From assembly GCA_030019445.1 (NCBI GenBank), contig JASEEU010000003.1:186001-250000 (forward strand): a stretch of 64,000 nucleotides of DNA, written 5' to 3'. This document shows positions 33,020 through 41,963 of the stretch, piece by piece. This DNA is from Anaerosomatales bacterium (lineage in GTDB: Bacteria; Actinomycetota; Coriobacteriia; Anaerosomatales; Anaerosomataceae). Below the pieces are notes generated by a model. It was not told the DNA's origin, ran no database searches, and saw only the letters and a list, made by a program, of their open reading frames with translations. Position numbers and translations under genes: made by a program. Position 1 is the stretch's first letter. The number at the start of each line of letters is the position of its first letter.

Positions 33020-34075
33020 GTGGCCGGGATGTTCGATGGCAAGCGCATTCTTGTCACCGGCGGGACGGGCTCTCTCGGTCAGGTGCTCGTCCGTCGCCTG
33101 CTCTCCGGCTCGGATGGGATCCCCGAGAGCGTGACCGTGTTCTCTCGCGATGAAGCCAAGCAGCATTACATGCGCCTGGACTTCCTGCACCGGCATGCTG
33201 CCACCGACGAGGTCATCTTCGAGAACTCCCGGCAGCGTCTTCGGTTCGTCATCGGTGACGTACGCGACTACCCCAGCGTGCTGCGCGTTGCACGCGACGC
33301 CGATATCGTGTTCGCCGCGGCTGCGCTCAAGCAGGTGCCCAGCTGCGAGTACTTCCCATGGGAAGCGTGCCGCACCAATATCGAGGGCGCTGAGAACCTC
33401 GTGCGCGCCATCGGACAGAATGACCTTGAGGTGGAGACGGTCGTCGGCATCTCGACAGACAAAGCATGCAAGCCAGTGAACGTGATGGGGATGACGAAGG
33501 CCATCCAGGAACGAGTGTTCATCGAAGGGAACTTGCGCGCCGCTCAGACGCGTTTCATCGCGGCCCGCTACGGCAACGTGCTGGCCTCACGTGGCTCCGT
33601 CGTCCCGCTGTTCCTCGACCAGATCGCTGCGGGCGGACCCGTTACGATAACAACGCCGGAGATGACTCGTTTCCTGCTGACCCTGGATGACGCGGTCGAC
33701 ACTATCTTCGCAGCTGTCGCGACCGCGAAGCGAGGAGAGACGTACATCCCGAGGTGTCCCAGTGCAAGGATGACGGATCTTGCCGCATACCTCATCGGCG
33801 ATAGGCCTATCGAGACGGTCATCACCGGCATTCGACCAGGTGAGAAGATTCACGAAATCCTGCTCTCCGAGGAAGAGGCGACGCGCACTGTGTTCGGAGC
33901 CGACGGCTACTACGCGTTGCGGCCCATGCTACCCGAGCTTGCGGATCCTGTGAGTGCGCCGGCGTTGGATGAAGATTTCAGTTCCGCCGATGCACTGATG
34001 TCCCGCGAAGAGCTGGCGGTGTTCCTGGAGACCAAGATCCCCGAAGTGGTCGGGCAACGGTACCTGGAGGCCTAG
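33020..34075 (+). CDS. UDP-GlcNAc 4,6-dehydratase/5-epimerase (CapE/WbjB-like)
   Basis: Product of 351 residues, extended SDR: GKRILVTGGTGSLGQVLVRRLL (cofactor site), FSRDEAKQHYMRLDF, AAALKQVPSCEYFPWEA, STDKACKPVNVMGMTKA and RYGNVLASRGSVVPLF. The active-site MGMTK replaces the usual YxxxK, as in this dehydratase family. It is the first of three genes (dehydratase, 2-epimerase, reductase) that convert UDP-GlcNAc to a UDP-N-acetylated L-deoxyhexosamine. GTG start with GGGAGG. GC falls from this gene onward. Confidence 0.9.
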   Translation: MAGMFDGKRILVTGGTGSLGQVLVRRLLSGSDGIPESVTVFSRDEAKQHYMRLDFLHRHAATDEVIFENSRQRLRFVIGDVRDYPSVLRVARDADIVFAAAALKQVPSCEYFPWEACRTNIEGAENLVRAIGQNDLEVETVVGISTDKACKPVNVMGMTKAIQERVFIEGNLRAAQTRFIAARYGNVLASRGSVVPLFLDQIAAGGPVTITTPEMTRFLLTLDDAVDTIFAAVATAKRGETYIPRCPSARMTDLAAYLIGDRPIETVITGIRPGEKIHEILLSEEEATRTVFGADGYYALRPMLPELADPVSAPALDEDFSSADALMSREELAVFLETKIPEVVGQRYLEA

Positions 34076-35152
34076 ATGCCAAAGGTTGTCACTCTGCTCG
34101 GTACACGGCCCGAGATCATCCGACTCTCACGCGTCATCGACGTGCTTGACCAGGCATGTGAGCACATGCTTGCGCACACGGGGCAGAATTACGACGACCG
34201 ACTCTCCGGTGTCTTCTTCCGTGAGCTCGGTGTTAGAGAGCCGGACGTCTACATGGGTGTCCGCGCAAGCGGGTTCGGCAACCAGGTCGGCCAAATCATG
34301 GCTGGCGCGGAGCGGTTGTTTTCTGAGGTGCAGCCTGACACCGTGCTCGTACTCGGTGATACCAACACGGGTATCGCGGCGTTCGTCGCCAAGCGCATGG
34401 GGATTCGCGTCTGCCACATGGAGGCTGGGAATCGCTGCTTCGATGATCGCGTCCCGGAGGAGGTCAACCGCCGCGTCATCGACCATTGTAGCGATGTCCT
34501 CTTGCCGTACACGTATCGAAGCGCCGAGAACCTGGTGCGCGAGGGAATAGAGCGCCACCGAGTGTACGTGACCGGTAATCCGATCAAGGAGGTCCTCGAC
34601 TTCTACGCCGATCGGATTGCTGCGGTCGACCCGTTCTCTGAACATGATGTCACACCAGGGGAGTACTTCCTTGTCACTGCCCACCGTGCTGAGACCGTCG
34701 ATGTGCCCGGTCGCTTGGAGTCGCTGGTCAGCGCGTTGAATCTGGCAGTCGATACCTACGGGAGGCCGGCGCTGTGCGCGCTCCACCCCCGAACTGCAGA
34801 CAAGATGCGACAGTTCGGAGTTCTGCACGGCAGAGTGACATTCGTGCCACCCATGGGGCTGGCCGATTTCGTGCGCCTTGAGCAGGAGGCCTTCTGTGTG
34901 CTGTCGGACAGCGGCACGGTACAAGAAGAGTGCTGCATTTTCGGAGTCCCGACGGTGACGATGCGTGACGTGACCGAGCGCCCAGAGACCATCGAGTGTG
35001 GTTCGAACGTGCTGGCAGGCGTCGAAGCCGCTCGCATCCTTCCGGCTATCGATCTGGCCACCCGATCTCGGGGGACATGGACGCCCCCGAGCGAGTATCT
35101 GCGGGACAATGTATCCGATACCGTGGCCCGGATCGTCCTGGGAATCTCGTGA
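34076..35152 (+). CDS. UDP-N-acetyl-L-hexosamine 2-epimerase (CapG/WbjD/WbvD-like)
   Basis: Product of 358 residues from an ATG that directly follows the dehydratase stop. Epimerase-2 family motifs: VVTLLGTRPEIIRLSRVI, HTGQNYDD, VLVLGDTNTGIAAFVAKRMGI, CHMEAGNRCFDDRVPEEVNRRVIDH, VTAHRAETVD and LSDSGTVQEECCIFGVP. HTGQNYDD and the NRCFDDRVPEE loop set it apart from ordinary WecB and place it with enzymes acting on UDP-L-deoxy sugars. It is a distant paralogue of the wecB at 28775. Confidence 0.9.
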   Translation: MPKVVTLLGTRPEIIRLSRVIDVLDQACEHMLAHTGQNYDDRLSGVFFRELGVREPDVYMGVRASGFGNQVGQIMAGAERLFSEVQPDTVLVLGDTNTGIAAFVAKRMGIRVCHMEAGNRCFDDRVPEEVNRRVIDHCSDVLLPYTYRSAENLVREGIERHRVYVTGNPIKEVLDFYADRIAAVDPFSEHDVTPGEYFLVTAHRAETVDVPGRLESLVSALNLAVDTYGRPALCALHPRTADKMRQFGVLHGRVTFVPPMGLADFVRLEQEAFCVLSDSGTVQEECCIFGVPTVTMRDVTERPETIECGSNVLAGVEAARILPAIDLATRSRGTWTPPSEYLRDNVSDTVARIVLGIS

Positions 35153-36033
35153 GCGGCCCCCGCATACTCATCGTCGGTGCGACCGGCATGCTGGGCCACG
35201 AGGTCTTGCAGGTACTCGCCTCCGATTTCGATGTGTGGGCCGCGTGTCGGCGGCCCGAGGCGCTTCCCGAAGCCATCGTTCCGCCCGAACGTCTCATCGC
35301 TGGCCTGGATGCCAGGAACCCGATTGTCGCCCGTGAGCTGACGGCGCGCATTCAGCCAGACGTGGTGGTGAACGCGGTGGGGATCGTGAAGCAGCGTGCT
35401 GAGGCCAACGACGCGGTGCCATCGATTCTTGTGAACAGCGTCTGGCCGCATGCGCTTGCAGATGCATGCGATGCCGAGGGCGCTCGGCTCGTGCACGTCA
35501 GCACCGATTGCGTCTTCAGCGGTGAGCGCGGCAGCTATCGGGAGAGCGACACTCCCGACGCCACGGATCTTTACGGTCGCTCGAAGCTTCTCGGTGAGGT
35601 GACCGAACGCGACAGTGCGGTCACCCTTCGGACGTCCATAGTCGGCTGGCAGCTCGCGGGGGAGAGCGGTCTGTTCGAGTGGTTCGCGGCACATCGTGAG
35701 GAGCCGCTGCGTGGCTACCGACGTGCCGTGTTCAGCGGGCTGAGCACGCATGCCCTCGCGGTCGTCATCCGGGATGTGGTTATACCCGATGAGTCACTGT
35801 CAGGACTCTGGCATGTCTCGGCGGATCCTATTGACAAGTTCACGCTGCTGATGAGTCTGGCCGAGGCCATCGGCTGGAGCGTCGACATCACCCCGGTCGA
35901 TGAGCCGGTCATCGACCGCTCGCTCGACAGCGCTCGCTTTCGGGAGCGCACCGGCTGGGTTCCACCGGGCTGGGATGCCATGCTCAAGCACGTTGCCGAG
36001 GAATGGCTGCTTGGGCGGAGCGGTGGCCGCTGA
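35149..36033 (+). CDS. RmlD-like NAD(P)H-dependent sugar nucleotide reductase
   Basis: Product of 294 residues starting at GTG 35149 (overlap GTGA). RmlD family: ILIVGATGMLGHEVLQVL, VVNAVGIVKQ, VHVSTDCVFSGERGSYRESD, and the catalytic Y/K in DLYGRSKLLGEV. In context it should reduce the 4-keto group made by the dehydratase. CapF/WbjC reductases of UDP-L-FucNAc synthesis carry a C-terminal cupin absent here. This size better fits the WbvR type of UDP-L-QuiNAc/RhaNAc synthesis; that assignment is inference. Confidence 0.85.
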   Translation: MSGPRILIVGATGMLGHEVLQVLASDFDVWAACRRPEALPEAIVPPERLIAGLDARNPIVARELTARIQPDVVVNAVGIVKQRAEANDAVPSILVNSVWPHALADACDAEGARLVHVSTDCVFSGERGSYRESDTPDATDLYGRSKLLGEVTERDSAVTLRTSIVGWQLAGESGLFEWFAAHREEPLRGYRRAVFSGLSTHALAVVIRDVVIPDESLSGLWHVSADPIDKFTLLMSLAEAIGWSVDITPVDEPVIDRSLDSARFRERTGWVPPGWDAMLKHVAEEWLLGRSGGR

Positions 36034-36076
36034 GGTCGGGTTGAAGCTGAGTGGCTGTGGGACCGGACATGCAGCC

Positions 36077-37030
36077 CTAGTCGATCAGAACGTGGAGCAG
36101 GCGATCGAACCGCCGATTCGTATCAAACTCCTCGATGGCGTACTCGCGTCCGGTCGCGTTCACCCCAAGCTCACCCGAATGCGCCCGCGCCTCGATGGCC
36201 TTCATCGCTTCGGTCAGACCGTCGGCATCGCCAAACGACACGTGAGTCGTGTGGGGCACGACGTTGGTTGTGATCACGTGACGGCCGTACAGCAGTGCCT
36301 CCATGATCGTCGCACCGACGGAGTCATGCTCAGTGGTTCGGACAACCACTGTCGTCTCTCGCAGCAGGGCCGGCACGTCGTCGACCCTGCCCAAGAAGCG
36401 CACGTTCTCCGGCACATTCTCGATGCCCTTGCCGGAGCTGCCCATCACGACAAACTCGAAGTGCCTGACGCGCCTCGCAGCTTCGAGGATCTGAGGTCCC
36501 CCATAGAAGTCGAATCGCGACTCGGGAATATAGGTCATCGCCCGCAGTGTACTTGGGAGAGGGGGCGCGTTCGAGGGGACCTCGATCCCTGGTGGTGGGA
36601 ACGGTACCGTAGTTGAGTTGATGCCAAGTTCAGCCAGCTCCGCCGAGAGCGGTTGCGATCCGGCAAGGTTGCGGCATCGCTTGATGGCAGACAAGTCTGA
36701 GTCTGAGAGCGAACTGTCGTGTGCGCGCCTCGTCAGGCTTAGCACGTCAGTGCCGATCCAGTACAGGAACGACCGCTTACCGGGGAGACGGTTAGCGATG
36801 AGGTCCCACAAGACATCCTTCTTGCGCGACATGTCGGGGGCATGTCCGACACGGCAGATCACGCGATGGCTCAGCAGTGCTGCCGAGAGGCTGGCGGCCG
36901 AAGCCTGCTGAGAGTAGGCGAGGAGGCTGTGGCACCGCACCTTCTCAGGGAACCGATCATTGAGACCATCGGCCAGATGAGCCGACCAGGTTCTATCTCC
37001 GTAGAAGAGAATGCCTATTCTGCGGCGCAA
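36077..37030 (-). CDS. Glycosyltransferase, GT4-like
   Basis: A protein of 317 residues on the minus strand, the only reversed gene in this part of the locus. TTG 37030 was chosen for AGGAGGG 4 bases upstream and the start LRRRIGILFYGDRTWSAHLADGL. The C-terminal half has FEFVVMGSSGKGIENVPENVRFLGRVDDVPALLRETTVVVRTTEHDSVGATIMEALLYGRHVITTNV, the GT4 donor-site pattern with the second EX7E-type acidic residue. The acceptor is unknown. Its GC is low and it is flanked by divergent and convergent neighbours, which hints at a cassette. Confidence 0.78.
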   Translation of the reverse strand: MRRRIGILFYGDRTWSAHLADGLNDRFPEKVRCHSLLAYSQQASAASLSAALLSHRVICRVGHAPDMSRKKDVLWDLIANRLPGKRSFLYWIGTDVLSLTRRAHDSSLSDSDLSAIKRCRNLAGSQPLSAELAELGINSTTVPFPPPGIEVPSNAPPLPSTLRAMTYIPESRFDFYGGPQILEAARRVRHFEFVVMGSSGKGIENVPENVRFLGRVDDVPALLRETTVVVRTTEHDSVGATIMEALLYGRHVITTNVVPHTTHVSFGDADGLTEAMKAIEARAHSGELGVNATGREYAIEEFDTNRRFDRLLHVLID

Positions 37031-37147
37031 GAGACCCTCCTGACAGGCTGACTCTCTCGGAATCGGGGCGTAACGGTCATGATAGAGTAATCTGTCCGGC
37101 CCTTGTGTAGCCTGTCTGGATATGCCGATTGCGAGCGCGGTCAACTC

Positions 37148-38221
37148 ATGATTCCTGCCGGTCCACAAGCCAGTCAACTTGTAAGCGTTGTGATCCCGGC
37201 CTACGGTGCCGAGGACTACATCGAGGAGGCCATCGCGTCCGTGCGTCTCCAGGACCACCGTCCCATCGAGGTCGTGGTGGTCGAAGACGCCTCACCGGAT
37301 CGGACCGCTGCGGTGGTGCAGGAGTTGTCCGACCGTTGGCGTGATGCGTCGTTCCAGGTGCGTCTTCTTAGGCAGCCGCAGAACATGGGTGGCGCGGCGG
37401 CGCTGGCACGCGGCTTCGATATGGCGCGCGGCGAGTACCTGTGCTGGCTGAGTGCGGATGACGCATACGTGGATCCCGGATACCTGACCAATCAGCTGGC
37501 GATGTTGCGCTCGGGTGCCGACCTCGCTTATGCGCGCTCGTTCATCCGTGGTCCCGGTTCGTCAGACCCCTCCTCCAATGAGCTGGTGGTGGCTCACTGG
37601 CATCGTCGGCTACCATGGCTTGATGCGATTCTGCTGCGATGGGCTTGGGGAAGACTCGTGGCGCTGCTCTTCCGTGTCCCCATCAACGGCAGCACGGTCG
37701 TGATTCGCCGTAGCGCTTGGAAGCGGATGGGCAATTTCGACCAGATTCTGGGCAACATCGACCAGGACTCCGACTTGTGGCTTCGCTACAGCGCCCTTGG
37801 TGCAAGATTCGCCATGACCAGCCAAGGGCCAGCGGCGCTCTATCGAATGCATGCGGGTCAAACGTCGCACCAGCACACGGCGTGCTTGCTCGGGGCGAGC
37901 GCCACGCGGATACGAATAGTTATGGCCCTCGAAGACGTTGGCCTTCTGCGCGAGCTACTCAACAGGGCCTGGCCGATACTGGCACTGGCGTGGCGTGCGG
38001 GGTGGTATCGCGTGCGGCCTTTGACTGCCGCCTACCTGTGCGCGGCCGCTCAACGTGTCGGACCCCACATTGTGGTTCGCTACTGGGTGCAACGCATCAA
38101 TGCGTCTCTGCGTGAAGAAGGGCTTGTGGACGACGCGATGTACGATCGGGCGGTTGCGGACGCACGCGAGTGGTATGAGTCGCCGGAGTTCGCCAGGTTC
38201 CGTTCACGGCTGGAGGCGTAG
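37148..38221 (+). CDS. Family 2 glycosyltransferase
   Basis: A product of 357 residues with the GT-A fold: VSVVIPAYGAEDYIEEAIASV, VVVEDASPDRT, NMGGAAALARGFDMARGEYLCWLSADDAY (DxD-like ADD), and later FDQILGNIDQDSDLWLRYS. The start is uncertain: ATG 37148 lacks a clear ribosome binding site, and homology begins only at residue ~10. It shares an intergenic region with the reversed glycosyltransferase. One base overlaps the flippase start. Confidence 0.85.
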   Translation: MIPAGPQASQLVSVVIPAYGAEDYIEEAIASVRLQDHRPIEVVVVEDASPDRTAAVVQELSDRWRDASFQVRLLRQPQNMGGAAALARGFDMARGEYLCWLSADDAYVDPGYLTNQLAMLRSGADLAYARSFIRGPGSSDPSSNELVVAHWHRRLPWLDAILLRWAWGRLVALLFRVPINGSTVVIRRSAWKRMGNFDQILGNIDQDSDLWLRYSALGARFAMTSQGPAALYRMHAGQTSHQHTACLLGASATRIRIVMALEDVGLLRELLNRAWPILALAWRAGWYRVRPLTAAYLCAAAQRVGPHIVVRYWVQRINASLREEGLVDDAMYDRAVADAREWYESPEFARFRSRLEA

Positions 38222-39537
38222 TGGTTCGCATCCGCAGTGCAAGCTGGGTGCTGGCATCCCAGGTGACATCGCTGCTGCTACGGTTTCCCCTTAGTGTCGT
38301 GCTCGCTCGCGGGTTGGGCCCCGCAGGCAAGGGCGATCTCTCTCTCGTGCAGTTGGTAACCTCGCTGAGCCTGGCGTTCGTCAGCTTGGGTTTGCCGTCG
38401 GCAGTCACCTATCTCGCAGCGCAACGCAAGGTCGGGGGTCGTTCGGTCCTTAGGCTCTCGCTGGTGTTTGCCGCAGTCCCAACGCTTGTGTTGGTGCTGC
38501 TAGCCGTGCTGACAGGTGACTGGGTGACTGCTGAGCTGGTCAAGGTCTCCAGTTCGTTGCATCTGGTGCTGGGTTGCCTTGCTCTGTTCCCATCGCTCGT
38601 ACAGTTGTTCTTGAGTTCCTATCTCGTGGGTCTCGGCGAGATTCGTACGACCGCGATCACCAACGTCAGCTTACTTGGCCTGCAGCTCGTGTTTGTCTCA
38701 CTGCTTGCGGTGTCAGGCATGCTCACATCCCTGGCCGCTGTATACGCGTGGATTGCCACGACCATCATCGGGGCCACATGGTTCGCACGGGTCGCGTTAC
38801 GCAAGGGACCCGCCGAAGGACTCAGTCCCAGGGGTGTCATCAGGGAGGGCCTGACATATGGCTTAGCCTCGTGGGCCGCGAGCGCAGTCGGTCTGCTCGC
38901 TCTTCGCCTTGATATGCTGCTCGTTTCGACGCTCGGGACGGTCTCAGCAGTCGGTGTCTACTCGATCACCGTGACGCTTGCCGAGATGCTGTTCTTCATA
39001 CCGCGCGCGGTCGGTCAGGTCCTGCTCCCGAAGGTTGCCAGCGATCCCGACGAAGGGGCGCGCATCTCGGCGCGGATGCTGCGGAGCGTGTGGCCGGTAA
39101 CGCTCTCTGCTGGCGTGGTGCTTGGCGCGCTTGCGTGGGTGTTCGTCCCCGTGGTGTACGGACAGGACTTCCTTCAGGTGAGGACCGTGTTCTGGCTGCT
39201 CGTTCCGGGCACGGTGATGAGCGCCATCGCAGGGGCAGCGGGCTCGTACCACGCAGGCTCGGGTCATCCTGTTCGCACGCTGTGGGCGAACGTGGCCAAC
39301 CTGACAATCAATGTGCTCGCCAACCTTGCTCTTATCCCGCGGTATGGCATTGCTGGAGCGGCCCTCTCTTCAAGTTTGTCGTACACTGCGGGTGCGCTTA
39401 TGCAGTTGCTCAGCTTCAAGCGTGCCACCGCATTGACGTGGAAGCAGGTTCTAGTGCCAACTCGGGCGGACGTGCAAGAAGTGTGGTTCGCTGTGAGCGA
39501 CGCTCTTCAGTGGAAGCGGCTCAAGCGGTATCGGTAG
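38221..39537 (+). CDS. Polysaccharide flippase (Wzx/MATE-like)
   Basis: A product of 438 residues with about 12 hydrophobic segments. VRIRSASWVLASQVTSLLLRFPLSVVLARGLGPAGKGDLSLVQL at the N-terminus, YGLASWAASAVGLLALRLDMLLV in the middle, and PRAVGQVLLPKVASDPDEG follow the Polysacc_synt (RfbX) pattern. It should flip lipid-linked repeat units to the outer leaflet. GTG start overlaps the GT2 stop by one base. Confidence 0.87.
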   Translation: MVRIRSASWVLASQVTSLLLRFPLSVVLARGLGPAGKGDLSLVQLVTSLSLAFVSLGLPSAVTYLAAQRKVGGRSVLRLSLVFAAVPTLVLVLLAVLTGDWVTAELVKVSSSLHLVLGCLALFPSLVQLFLSSYLVGLGEIRTTAITNVSLLGLQLVFVSLLAVSGMLTSLAAVYAWIATTIIGATWFARVALRKGPAEGLSPRGVIREGLTYGLASWAASAVGLLALRLDMLLVSTLGTVSAVGVYSITVTLAEMLFFIPRAVGQVLLPKVASDPDEGARISARMLRSVWPVTLSAGVVLGALAWVFVPVVYGQDFLQVRTVFWLLVPGTVMSAIAGAAGSYHAGSGHPVRTLWANVANLTINVLANLALIPRYGIAGAALSSSLSYTAGALMQLLSFKRATALTWKQVLVPTRADVQEVWFAVSDALQWKRLKRYR

Positions 39538-39540
39538 GCG

Positions 39541-40812
39541 ATGAAGACCACTACGAGCAACCCTAAAGGCAACGACACAGTGCAACCACGGGCGTGCATC
39601 ATCGCCCTGCATGGGCTGGACTATACTTCCCGCATGTTCAAGCAGGCAGACGCTTTGCACGCGGCGGGATTCGCGGTCACCATGATCGGTATCGTGACTA
39701 GATCCGACCATCCGACTGCCGAAGTGCACCCGTTTGGCCAGTTGATGCGGGTGGAGACCACCAAGCGTCTGCACTCTGAGAACGGCGAACCGCAAGCTGA
39801 TGGGAATCACGGAGCGGGGTCGCACCGGGGAACTGTGCTAGCTGGTATCCGCACGTTCGCTGGTCGGATGAAGGACAATTGGTTCCTTGCACAGGCAGCG
39901 TCGAAGATAGCACCCGATGTCGTGATAGCCTCAGACCTCCTTGCGTGGGTTGCGGGGTATCTGACGAAACTAAGAACGCGCTCTGCGTTGATACTCGATG
40001 TCCGAGATCTTGTTCTGGACGCGGGCGACAGCTGCTCCCGTTCGTACGCATGGCTGTTGCGTCACGTGGAGGCGTTCATAGTTCAGCGTGGTGACGCCTT
40101 GGTCACCGTTTCCGAGCCGCTCGCTGAGGTGCTCAGACAGCGGTACCCGAATGCGCCCAGCGCAGTTGCCATCTACAGCGGCGCATTCGAGTGCGTGAAT
40201 CGAGCCGAACCTCCCCACGAGCCTCTACGCCTGTTCTTCCAGGGTCAGTTCGCCAAAGATCGATGTCTTGACGAGGTCATCGAGGCAGTCGCGCGAGTGA
40301 GTGATCTCGATGTGACGCTGACACTTCAGGGCTTCGGCGGAATTGAGGCAGAGTTGCATAGACTGGTGGAGGAGCTGGGTGTCTCGGAACGGGTGCGCTT
40401 TATCCCGCCATGCGATCCTCGTGACGTGGTCAGATCGGCTGCGGGTTTCGATGTGGGGGTGATTGCTCCTCGTGGCGACAGCCTCAACTACCGTGTCGCG
40501 GTTCCAGCGAAACTCATCGACTACATCGCAGCCGGTCTCGCGGTGCTCGCGTCTGATCTGCCAGGTTTTCGGAGCGTGGTCGAACTCGAACAGTGCGGCC
40601 TGTTGTTTGAGCCAACTGGCGTGGATGCGATCGAAGACGCCATACGGAGCCTGGCAGATGACCCAGCCACGGTGATGAGAATGAAGGAGAATGCGGTTCG
40701 GGCCGCTTCGCGATACCTCGCCAGTTCGCAGGAGCGAAGGTTGGTTGAAATCGTCTCACGCGCGATCGATCCAGCAGAACAGGCACACCGGCAAGGGGAA
40801 CGTAACGCATGA
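39541..40812 (+). CDS. GT4 family glycosyltransferase
   Basis: A product of 423 residues. N-terminal acceptor domain from about residue 17 (ACIIALHGLDYTSRMFKQADALHAAGF), then the donor domain with LFFQGQFAKDRCLDEVIEAVARV, RVRFIPPCDPRDVVRSAAGFDVGVIAPRGDSLNYRVAVPAKLIDYIAAGLAVLASDLPGF, the GT4 EX7E-like region with the glutamate replaced. GC in this gene is among the lowest in the window (33 of 60 bases at 39541-39600). ATGA overlap with the next gene. Confidence 0.85.
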   Translation: MKTTTSNPKGNDTVQPRACIIALHGLDYTSRMFKQADALHAAGFAVTMIGIVTRSDHPTAEVHPFGQLMRVETTKRLHSENGEPQADGNHGAGSHRGTVLAGIRTFAGRMKDNWFLAQAASKIAPDVVIASDLLAWVAGYLTKLRTRSALILDVRDLVLDAGDSCSRSYAWLLRHVEAFIVQRGDALVTVSEPLAEVLRQRYPNAPSAVAIYSGAFECVNRAEPPHEPLRLFFQGQFAKDRCLDEVIEAVARVSDLDVTLTLQGFGGIEAELHRLVEELGVSERVRFIPPCDPRDVVRSAAGFDVGVIAPRGDSLNYRVAVPAKLIDYIAAGLAVLASDLPGFRSVVELEQCGLLFEPTGVDAIEDAIRSLADDPATVMRMKENAVRAASRYLASSQERRLVEIVSRAIDPAEQAHRQGERNA

Positions 40813-41963
40813 GCCACATCGTGATGATAGTGCACAACGACATGAGGGGGGATCCTCGCACTGCGAAGGAAGCCAAGACACTGGCCTGCTCAGGACACTC
40901 GGTGGTCGTTCTTGCCTTGAGCGGCCCCGATGTGGCGCCCATTGAGCACCGGGATGGCTATACGATCAAGCGGGTAGCTCTGGCGTCGACGGCGAGCATT
41001 CGCAGGCCGGTACAGAAGCTGACGCAGATGCGCCGACGCAGGCGCGCACTATACGCGTCCGCGGTAGCCGAAGCCCCTGACATCGTGCACTGTAAAGACA
41101 CGGACACCCTTCTGGCTGGCACGAGCGCCGCTGCGAAGACGGGTGCCCGTCTGGTGTACGACGCGCACGAACTGTTCCCGGACATGCTTGCGGGACACGG
41201 CCGTAGCTCGCGGGCCGTACAGGCGTACTGGCGGTGGGTGGAGGCTCGGCTGATACCCAGAGCGGACTTGGTGATTACCGTCAATGAGTCCAGGGCCCAC
41301 ATCCTGAATGAGAGGTACGGCGTTCAGCCGCTGACCGTGCTCAATACCCCCGAACTCGTTCCTCTGGCGTCTCGTCGCGTGTTGCGCGAGGTGGCGGGAA
41401 TCAGTGCCGCAGACGTCATCGTGCTCTATCAAGGAGGTCTCATCGGCGGGCGTGCGTTGACGCGGCTGATGGAGGCTTTCTCAACGACAGAAGGCGCAGT
41501 TCTCGTGGTGGAAGGCGACGGCCCAGAGATGGGAGCGATGCGCCAAGTCGCTGAGGCCAGCGGGTGTTCGAATCGGGTTCGATTCATGGGGTGGGTTCCC
41601 ACGGAGTCGCTTCACGACCACGCCTGTGGTGCCGACATAGGGGTGGTGATCTACGAGAACACCTCCTTGAACAATTATCACGCTGCTCCAAACAAGCTGT
41701 ACTCGTATCTGATGGCAGGCTTGCCGATCGTGTCGAGCGACTTTCCGGGCCTGCGCGACGTGGTCGTATCAGCCGATGTGGGCACGGTATTCGATCCCGC
41801 GGACGTCGACTCGATTGCTTCGGCAATCACGCGGCTTGCTGAAAATCCTCAAGTGCGGCGAGAGATGGGCACCCGCGCGCGAGCACTTGCCGAGGAGCGC
41901 TACAACTGGGATGTGGACGCGCGGCGTCTGATCGAGGCCTACGATCGGCTCGGTGCGCGGTGA
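40809..41963 (+). CDS. GT4 family glycosyltransferase
   Basis: A product of 384 residues: MIVHNDMRGDPRTAKEAKTLACSGHSVVVLAL, VHCKDTDTLLAGTSAAAKTGARLVYDAHELFPDM, VLYQGGLIGGRALTRLMEAF, and VRFMGWVPTESLHDHACGADIGVVIYENTSLNNYHAAPNKLYSYLMAGLPIVSSDFPG. This resembles glycosyltransferases that build capsule or O-chain backbones. Translationally coupled on both sides (ATGA before, GTGA after). Codon use begins to return to the GC-rich norm at its end. Confidence 0.86.
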   Translation: MSHIVMIVHNDMRGDPRTAKEAKTLACSGHSVVVLALSGPDVAPIEHRDGYTIKRVALASTASIRRPVQKLTQMRRRRRALYASAVAEAPDIVHCKDTDTLLAGTSAAAKTGARLVYDAHELFPDMLAGHGRSSRAVQAYWRWVEARLIPRADLVITVNESRAHILNERYGVQPLTVLNTPELVPLASRRVLREVAGISAADVIVLYQGGLIGGRALTRLMEAFSTTEGAVLVVEGDGPEMGAMRQVAEASGCSNRVRFMGWVPTESLHDHACGADIGVVIYENTSLNNYHAAPNKLYSYLMAGLPIVSSDFPGLRDVVVSADVGTVFDPADVDSIASAITRLAENPQVRREMGTRARALAEERYNWDVDARRLIEAYDRLGAR

